DNA of 64,000 bases, taken from assembly GCA_026419785.1 (NCBI GenBank), contig JAODTK010005635.1:62001-126000 (forward strand), read 5' to 3'. Of the stretch, positions 56,691-64,000 are shown one piece after another. Both the position numbers and the translations under genes were made by a program. The stretch is from Sclerodactyla briareus (Eukaryota > Echinodermata > Holothuroidea > Dendrochirotida > Sclerodactylidae). The notes beneath the pieces were generated by a model, which did not search any database, had not been told where the DNA came from, and was given only the letters and a program-made list of their open reading frames with translations. Position 1 is the stretch's first letter. Each line of letters starts with the position of its first letter.

Positions 56691-56925
56691 TTTGTATGTT
56701 GTATGTTGTATGTATGTATGTATGTTGTAATGTATTGTATGTATGTTGTATGTATGTATGTATGTCTTTATGTATTATTTGGTATGTATGTATGTATGTA
56801 TGTCTGTATTGTGTGTGCTATGTGCTTGTGTGCGTGCCTGTACGGTGGGCGTGTATGTATGTGTATGTAAGTGTGTGTGTGTGGTGTGGTGTGTGTGAGT
56901 GTATGTGTGCATGTATGTGTGCAGG
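56691..56925 (+). repeat. (TGTA)n / (GT)n compound microsatellite
   Basis: TATG/TGTA tetramers with frequent interruptions to about 56808, then GTGTGTGTGTGG-type dinucleotides to about 56920. All overlapping open frames (Cys/Val/Tyr repeats, His/Thr repeats on the other strand) are products of the repeat. Confidence 0.95.
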
Positions 56926-59199
56926 TACGTACGTTGATGAAGGACAGTAGGTGGATGCCTATTCGCTTGCAGTGTGTAACAATACGCCGGGCATGTCTCC
57001 TTGCCATGTGCAGATCATATTAGACAGGTGGTTTTGCTGTGGACTGCAGTAAGATTCCTATAGCCCAATTCCCCCATCATGAGACTTAGGTTTTAGGCAA
57101 AGCACAATTGGTTTACTTGCCCACCCAGGGCGAATGATTGGATCTAAGCATGAACCTGTTGCGAGTCACCCAAAAGCAGGTTTGAAACAATCGTACTAGG
57201 GTTTTGTTCAAGATCATTGACATTTTCTGAATTTCTTCCAAGACGGACCTACTCATGAATAATAATAAGGACTTACAACACAGGACCTACTCACCATGGG
57301 TCGTCTACCCACAAAGTATGATTAACAATACCTCCTTGCGTCTTCTTCCTCTTCATCCGGTTCACGAGTCATAAGATGAGGAAATTACGGATAGGCCCCA
57401 ACCACATGAACATTAATGAGCGGTTCATGTGGCACCCTCCACATAAACCTGTTCCAAATCACGCCAAAGCATCTGAAGCAGAATTGGACATCCTGTTGTT
57501 GAGATATCAACATCTTAGATTTTTTTTTATACACCACCATTCTGCAGGAACTCCCATTTCCAGCGCTGGAGTGTTTTTTCGTGTACGAATACCTTGATGC
57601 TCATGCCTATTTTTTTTTGTTTTCTTTCTCGCGATATTCGGGATAAGAATATTTTTTATGGATCTTCATGCACAACTAAGACTAATGCAGCGAGCGATTA
57701 TGCTGGAGGGTTAAAGCGAATTCTATCTAAGCGGAGCACCATAGGTTGGCGCGAACAAATTGCCTATAAGAATCTTCTCTCTTGGATATTTTGCAGATAT
57801 GGTGGTCCTATTCCAATGCTGGTCAAATCAGTATAGGAGCGTCACTACCGTGTCGACTAGCTGGAGAGTTGAAATCAAAAACAAAACTACTTGGTGAACC
57901 GCGCTAACCTGTAGCGGCGCTCCACTTATAATGGTCCTTCCACTTCCTCCGCTACTTTCAAACCCCTAGCACTGCTCCCAACCTAGCTAAGCTACGGTCC
58001 GTACATGCATTAGAGTGTCTGTCTATTATGTTGGTCTCATGTGTGGAAACTGGACTAACCATGGGCATAATTGAATACATTCGCAGAGCCTAGAGAATAT
58101 CCATAGCTAACGGCATTTTTCGCATGATTCTTGGTGAGCTATATGAGGGACAATATATCGGTGATGATCACCAATATGATATACATCGAGTTTTCGACAT
58201 CTAATCAGTCATCGGGTGATTTCCGAGTGGCTATTTTATTGCCATGAGGGCAGCTGGGACGGATAACTCAACGGACGCCAATAGAGGGGGGGGGTACACT
58301 TTCGGTGAGTTCATGTTGTAGAGAGAAAGTGACTGAATGAATCTGTAACTGAATACTGTCTGAATTTCCATGGTCCATGCAGGTGAACGGAACCCTCCCA
58401 ATAACGAGGTGACAGAATTGTTTTGCCCGAATCTGGGAAAATCACCCAATGTAAAAGCAATACTGCACGCGATTGTTTTTGACATATATCATAACAGCTT
58501 TTCTCACAATGCCTGGGTCGATCGCGGTGTGCTGCTGTCTCCTTTTTAGCCTAATTAGCTAGGCTGTTTGTAGTGCTTTATAGTTGAATGCATTTTGATA
58601 GATTTTGTATTATTTTAAGGTCTATCGCAGTACACTCATGTAATTCAGCACTAAGCTGCATGATGTAATAATCGGAAAATCCTCATATCAGAATCTCAGT
58701 CTCATTAGTCTTGCTTTTTTTATGTATGCTAATCTCGTCAGGCGACAAAAGAAAATAAAACAATTGCAGAAAATTCACAGGACTGATCGGCACTAGCAGT
58801 GCGACTTTCACGCACGTGTGAAAATCTGTTTTTACCCACTGTATAATGTAGTGTTCCTATCAATCGTTGTTGTCGTGGTGGTATTGTTAATGAAGTTTTG
58901 AGCTTGAACTGGCTGGCTGTCATAGCAGGCCAGTCAAATATGTGAAACAATTATGGAAATGAAGGCCCTGTAGCTTGTATGGTAATTAATGAATATTTTA
59001 ATAACATGTTTTCAAGTCAGTTGTAATATCGAGCTGTCGAACTAATTACTATTTTGCGTACAAAAAGTACCAATTTTTTTTACAAAGAGCTGCGGCGCTT
59101 AATCTCTTGTTGTCTCATTTATTCTTTTACATTTTACACAAACCCCGGCACGTGGATGTGACACCCCCTGGTAAAACTAGTAGGTCTCTGATTGTAAAG
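56926..59199. other. Unassigned DNA
   Basis: A plus-strand frame at 57594-57836 (80 codons, with YAGGLKRILSKRSTIGWREQ) is ordinary-looking but unrecognised; an acceptor-like TATTTTGCAG lies inside it. A G8 run is at 58287-58294. Nothing shared with other parts of the window. Confidence 0.45.
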
Positions 59200-60510
59200 G
59201 TCTTTTACTAGGCACGGGAATGTGCGAATACGCGACAAAGACTATTTTTTCGCTCCTGTGTTATTTGTATGGGTCTATTCATTAGGCACGCGATCCGCGA
59301 ATGTGCGAACGTGCGATTTTTTTGTCGCGGGGTCACGACACAAAACCGTAATTGTCCGGTGACAATTCAAATCGCGTGTCGCGCGCGACGCTCGCGATTT
59401 ATGACCGATATGAACGCCGAATGGGACACCGTATACCAAGAATTTCAGTATTTTGCTGCAAAATAGGCATATACTCGTGTCACATCTCGTGCAATTCCCT
59501 AATTTTCGCCTGTTCAATAGGCCTACCTAGTCTATTGCATTATTCTAACTGTGGCCATAAATGTTCGATAGGATCGGCATGATTGATTGTTGAGCGTTTT
59601 ATAACCTGATTCGTTGGAAGTTCCTCCCCAAGGTCCTTCGGAATCTTCCGCATCGGGTTGGATAGATGTACTCGGGGAATCGACCAGCCCAGGGAATGTA
59701 TATTTCTAGGCCTTCTTTCTTGACCACCCATGGCATGAAATACACCAAAAATTACTGTAACACGTTATCCCGGGAAATGGTCATGCCATGTCATTATAAA
59801 CAATGTCACTCATGCATGTCATCTAAGAGCAAAAGAGGGAATTCACCTACTGAAGTAGTCACTCAGAAAAACCTCGATTGTAGAGTGGCTTTCACGCTAA
59901 TAGAGTGAAGTATCACTCTATAATGGCGAAGACCCGTACTCGTGCTCTCTTATGGAAACATTTGACAGTGCATCAGCACACTTCGAATTCCACTCTGAGA
60001 AGATTTGGAAGTATGCTCCATAATGGGCGAAGAATTTCTACAATGGAGTGAAATGAGTGAATGGAGTGATGATCACACCGCACACTCATGGAGTGTACAT
60101 TCACTCTTTTGTTTCAAGAGTTGTGTCGCCCAGTCGTTGGGAAATCTAGAAGGGACATACAGGCCCCTGCCCTAAGGCCTATAGGGACCATCAGCCTACA
60201 TCGTGTCGTCATGGGTGAACTGCGTCTCCTCTGTATTTGCTTCAAGAGGAGGGTATATCTGTGGGCAATAATGACATCTTGCCTAAATTGATTTGTGCTG
60301 GCGAGCGCATGTTTCTTGTCCGTTTTCGCGCAAATAGCGCTAAATAGCCATGATAGCCGCTCATCTAGTTCGGTGTTCAACTGCGAATTTGATTTCGGAG
60401 TCCGATTCGCGTGCCTAGTAAATACCCGCGCGACACACGCGACACGCGATTCCTCTTCGATCGGCGAATCGCGTATTCGCCAATTCGCGCATCGCGTGTT
60501 GAGAAAGCAG
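59200..60510. repeat. Segment bracketed by oppositely oriented CG-rich ACGCGA motifs
   Basis: Left: TTTACTAGGCACGGGAATGT and GCGAATACGCGAC (59207-59241), then a second TTAGGCACGCGATCCGCGAA 72 bp on. Right, on the minus strand: ACACGCGATGCGCGAATTGG, CGAATACGCGATTCGCC and TATTTACTAGGCACGCGAAT (60410-60502). The inner 0.9 kb includes a cluster of AGAGTGA/GGAGTGA words at 59880-60110. The arrangement resembles terminal inverted repeats of a ~1.3-kb non-autonomous element, but boundaries and target duplication are unresolved. Confidence 0.4.
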
Positions 60511-61620
60511 CTCAACGTAGTTGGCCTCTAGCAGATATGGCTATTGGTCAGGTCGGCCGAGAGGAAGGGCGTACAAAGTATAACTGAGGTAAAACTCGAA
60601 ATTGGAAATCATGTGGTGAGGCACAATGTGCCAGCCATTGTGGCAAAAAGCGTTAATTTCCATGAAATGGCAAATGTGGGTGGATATGTAAAGGACAACG
60701 CTTAATTAGATACGGTGCAAATAGTATTCTTGAAAATGGGGTCAGCGGTCATCTAGGGTTCTATGCGAACTGTTCATCCGGCAAAATTGCGGGGACGAAT
60801 GTATTTTTTTGCCTAATCAAACAGTCATCAGGACCAGTAGTTCTTGATGGGGTTGCCCAGCGGATGATCCCTGGGTGTCTTGTCAGCCCCCAAGCCACAT
60901 GCCATCTGCAAATTACATTATCGCCATTTCAAGGTTGGTGCTATAATCTTTTTTCTTCTACAAAATTTGCCCGCAAATGACCCCATGACTCCAGTGTGAC
61001 AGATTTCGACTAGGCCTTGGTGAAATGTATATTTCAACTTTTCAGCTTCAGGCGCCATTTCATATGCAAATAGAAAAATCGCCATCTTATGGTTTGAGAT
61101 ATTATTTTTTCATCTATTGACCGCGAATGACCCGACGACGTCGGTGTGACCAATTGCGAGTACTACGTTTAATTGTATATTTGACTTATAAGATCCCTGA
61201 TGTACTCCGGGCGCGTGATCAACGTGATACTAATTCGAACCCGAGTGTAGGTTCCGCTTGTAATCGATTGTGCTTTAGGCCTATCTTTATCCAATTATTT
61301 GACTCTGAATGACAATCTAATCCAATCCAATGACCGTCGTGTACACGACCTCAAACCTATCATATAATCACTCTCAGATGACCCCTGCAAATCTCACCGA
61401 CCTGAAGTTCAACCAACTCTTCCCGACTAGGCTGAGTGTGGTCAACGAACGCAGACATACCGTGTACGAACTTAGTAATAATGTTCTGATTTTCGATCGA
61501 CCTCTGCAATCTGCAATTGACCTCTAATGACCTTTGCTGGCCTCCATCCACTTTCAGGCAAGTAACATCGACCGAGTGCATTTAACATATCAAGTACAGC
61601 TTCGCCTCTAGTGAGCAGGG
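60511..61620 (+). repeat. Degenerate repeat block with ~154-bp step
   Basis: GCAAATGACCCCATGACTCC, GTGTGAC and GAAATGTATATTTCAAC at 60972-61042 recur as GCGAATGACCCGACGACGTC, GGTGTGAC and TAATTGTATATTTGAC at 61126-61187. CCTCTAATGACCTTTGCTGG at 61523-61542 belongs to the same vocabulary. Non-coding; the plus- and minus-strand frames at 61330-61711 have no domain. Confidence 0.5.
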
Positions 61621-62370
61621 GGGGTTGGAAAGGTTTCACTTTTTGCCTTATTCTTACTCCACATGAACTTTTGACATTCCTCAGAGACAGTAGACAGCTG
61701 TCTCCATGCAAAATATATCTGTGCTAGTTATGTAGGTCATCTGCCACTTCCAAATCAAAGGAACCGGTATTGTCTGGTAGGAACAGGCAGAAAACGACTG
61801 CGACATCTACAAGACATTACTACAAAAGAATCGTCTCAGTGAAATCTATATACGGCCAGCTATCGTCAATAACATATCATTCTCTATGTCCGACAGTACC
61901 GTGAACGGGGTTCTTCGTCGTGACGACGTTCAAATCTCGCGAGGTGTCGCGAGACGAGATTGCTCTCTAAATTATGGCAATAAAAGTTATACGACGACAA
62001 TAATAATGTTGCAAACACTTATACTGAAGTAAAGCAAATAATGATAACGTGAACCTTACACTAGCTATCATTTGAATTTGAACACCACGAAGGCCTGCCG
62101 AATAGAGCCTACAAACGTTGATAGTGGTACCGTTGAATTTCTCTACCTTTTTTACCACCCTGGTCTAGAACTGTTCCAATAATGTTGAACCCAATATAAG
62201 CCAGTTCGTAGTTTAAGTGCGCATGCTCACCACAGAACAGTTCGGGGGGAATAAAAGAGATTCGGTCAGATTCCCTCCATAGCAATAGCGTTACGGCTTA
62301 TTTTTAAACTGTCACCACTCATTTGAAAACGCAACCTATTCATCCATGTTTTCGGATGTTATTGTTGATA

Positions 62371-62401
<31 letters not shown>

Positions 62402-63569
62402 GGGGGGGGGGGGGATCTGTAGAGTTTTGTGATGGCAGGATTCGTCATTTCGGCAGGAGTGTTTCGAAAGATCGTTCTGCATACTGTACGCTAAACGTCG
62501 AATTGCGGACATTCCCCTATGACCTTTGACACAATATCATTATCATCTCATTAACTGTTACTCCGAACTGGTTTATTGAGCTATACCTTTTAAGAATGTG
62601 TCTCTATTGTTTCAACTATCGAACATAGCGTTTTTTCGAACTCACATAAAAAGAAAGCACATAATATCACAAAGACAACAAACATACCACCAGTTTGTAA
62701 TGAGTGTGTTACCGTACTCTAGCACGAGGCAACTCTGCAAACCTGGATACTGAAATGGCGATCCGCTGGCAGAAAGAAGAGCTAGCTGACACGAGGCCAG
62801 CCAATGTAAACCAGGTCCCTGTTTCCTAATTTCGAGTGAACATTTGACCTTTAGGAGATCGGCACTGGTGCCAACTCAACACGGTAATTTGTGGTTAGCA
62901 GGTGTGTTATTGTGATTTAACTTTCCGACGGTTCACCAGTAGTCATTTCACGGTTGCTGGCGCGCATGGTTCTATTTATACCACTCACAGTTCAACAGGG
63001 TTCCGTTAAGCTCACAAAGGAATACGCCTACGGGATCAGTAGAATCTTTGCAGTTATGGTTTAATTTTTACCCTAGTTTGATCGCAGTTACAACGAACAG
63101 CTGGGCCTGAACTGTCATCGGAGAGGACCTTATTTTGCTTGCTTGTCCCGAACGACGAGTGACTACGACTGCTATACTAGTAGTAGTACTAGTGTACGTT
63201 GTGATTCATCCATTTAGTGATTTACAGGTAGGTGGCATACAGTACAATTACAGACAAGGCTTTCAGTTAGCCATGATATGAGCCTTCTGTGATAATTAAC
63301 TTGGAAAGTTGGAGAGACCAGGGCTTGTCCAATATTGAATCGAACATGAAAAATAATACATCAAAGGATACTTTCAATATTTCCTTAATATACCTGTCAC
63401 TGTTGCATATGCAGGCTGACAGTGTAACGGTGACGTAGACCTTCGATAAATAGCACAGAAGCAACTAGAGGCATCGCCTCGCTCATGTATCAGTAAAGTG
63501 CCTCACTCATCGTCATAGATTTGGGTAATACATTTATAATAACAAACGCCAAATTTACGCAAATGGAGA
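61621..63569. other. Unassigned DNA with a T29-G13 tract
   Basis: The poly(T) to poly(G) switch at 62373-62414 is the longest homopolymer junction in the window. A TAGTAGTAGTACTAGTGTAC cluster lies at 63178-63197. CTCGCGAGGTGTCGCGAGACG at 61935-61955 is a small CG palindrome cluster. No gene recognised. Confidence 0.5.
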
Positions 63570-63735
63570 CAGGGGTGGCGCCAGCGGGGAGGGCAGGGGG
63601 CCATGCCCCCCCCCCCCCCCCGTCGGGGAAGCCTGGCCCCCCCCGTCGGGAATTTTCCCCATTTCGTCGGGGAGCCCGATTGGGTACGCTAAAATGTACA
63701 CACACGGACCCCGACGAGGGCTTTTTGCCCCGACC
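63570..63735 (+). mobile_element. hAT-like GC-rich repeat end with GTCGGGG boxes
   Basis: The CAGGGGTGGCGCCAG terminus (63570-63584) is a typical hAT-type end. It is followed by a GGGGGCCATGCCCCC hairpin with C16 and by GTCGGGG, GTCGGGA and GTCGGGG boxes near 63623, 63646 and 63666. CCCCGACGAGGG and CCCCGACC lie further on, in inverted sense. The reverse-complement relative is at 41088-41215. The right end is not identified before the window stops. Confidence 0.5.
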
Positions 63736-63792
63736 AGTATATTTCCAAAATTCTTCATAGTGAAAATTCCTAAATTTAAGCTGAAAATTTTC

Positions 63793-63809
63793 GGCGCGCT
63801 TCGCGCGCC
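63793..63809. repeat. GGCGCGC-TTC-GCGCGCC hairpin
   Basis: A perfect 7-bp inverted repeat with a 3-base loop in a TTTTCGGCGCGCTTCGCGCG context. This word is common in tails of marine-invertebrate repeats and may be part of the element starting at 63570. Confidence 0.6.
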
Positions 63810-64000
63810 TCATATCTTTCTGTACTAATGCCAAGTTCCTCGCTCGAGTTTAAGATCAGCATAATCATCTTCTACAGGACATACAATAGTCGAAATCTAT
63901 AGGATAGGATACACAAGCCAGTAGGGATATCTTCGAAATGTCCCGGCAAGAGATTAAGGTTACGATTCGTTTGGGGAGGATGCTCGTTCTGCCGTCTATC

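Noticed and set aside
56524-57007. Cys/Val/Tyr-rich and His/Thr-rich open frames
   Set aside because: Translations of the (TGTA)n/(GT)n microsatellite on the two strands.
57594-57836. 80-codon plus-strand frame with an ordinary-looking peptide
   Set aside because: No recognisable motif, and only one weak splice-like signal inside; below the level needed for an exon call.
1-64000. Retroviral, LTR, Polinton or other virus-like elements
   Set aside because: I found no recognisable pol, capsid or integrase words and no long terminal direct repeats. The only reverse transcriptase belongs to a LINE. The 1.58-kb direct repeat at 30.7-33.9 kb is a head-to-tail tandem with nothing between the units, not a pair of terminal repeats.

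Overview
This is a gene-poor, repeat-rich stretch of eukaryotic nuclear DNA. It has no bacterial-style operons. The few coding-like segments are short and bounded by GT/AG splice signals. Most of the window is diverged tandem arrays, dispersed repeat families, microsatellites and transposon fragments. The repeat vocabulary fits a marine invertebrate, possibly a deuterostome such as an echinoderm: AGGTCATTTGAGGTCA blocks, TGCATAAATTATGCAAAT blocks, and GAGTTATCGTGTTCAC arrays. So does the CR1/L2/jockey-like LINE. That placement is inference; nothing here fixes the species. Homologous copies differ largely by one-base indels, and coding remnants change frame every few dozen codons. The sequence may therefore be a lightly polished long-read consensus, so exact frames should not be trusted.

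Layout. 0-10 kb: a degenerate 175-bp array, then a ~1 kb repeat (R1) present twice in opposite orientation (about 1.95-2.97 kb and 8.95-9.83 kb), with unassigned DNA between. 11.5-11.8 kb: a possible exon built of three in-frame 38-42-codon repeats. 12.4-13.1 kb: a 115-bp array preceded by a conserved hairpin motif. 13.8-14.0 kb: a small hAT-like MITE with terminal repeats and probable target duplications. 14.2-15.4 kb: a nested ~300-bp array (R3), with pieces again at 27.3 and 28.6 kb. 16.7-17.2 kb: a coding-like block open on both strands, followed by a 340-365-bp array to 18.3 kb. 20.1-21.3 kb: three consecutive exon candidates on the minus strand with good splice sites, the best evidence for a host gene, of unknown identity. 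25.8-26.7 kb: a 445-bp tandem duplication. 30.7-33.9 kb: a 1.58-kb tandem duplication, each unit headed by a ~175-bp imperfect palindrome. 35-48 kb: unassigned DNA with R2 repeats and GC-rich foldbacks. 48.6-51.6 kb: a decayed LINE on the minus strand with recognisable endonuclease and reverse transcriptase. 52-64 kb: microsatellites, a second long R2 copy (55.0-56.2 kb), CG-rich inverted motifs at 59.2 and 60.4 kb, and a hAT-like GC-rich end at 63.6 kb.

The recognised protein-coding content is the LINE; the host exon candidates remain unidentified. No tRNA, rRNA or CRISPR array was recognised, and no retroviral, LTR or Polinton-type element. The most unusual structures are the palindrome-headed tandem duplication, the in-frame repeat exon candidate, and the four-copy hairpin motif shared by unrelated repeat contexts.
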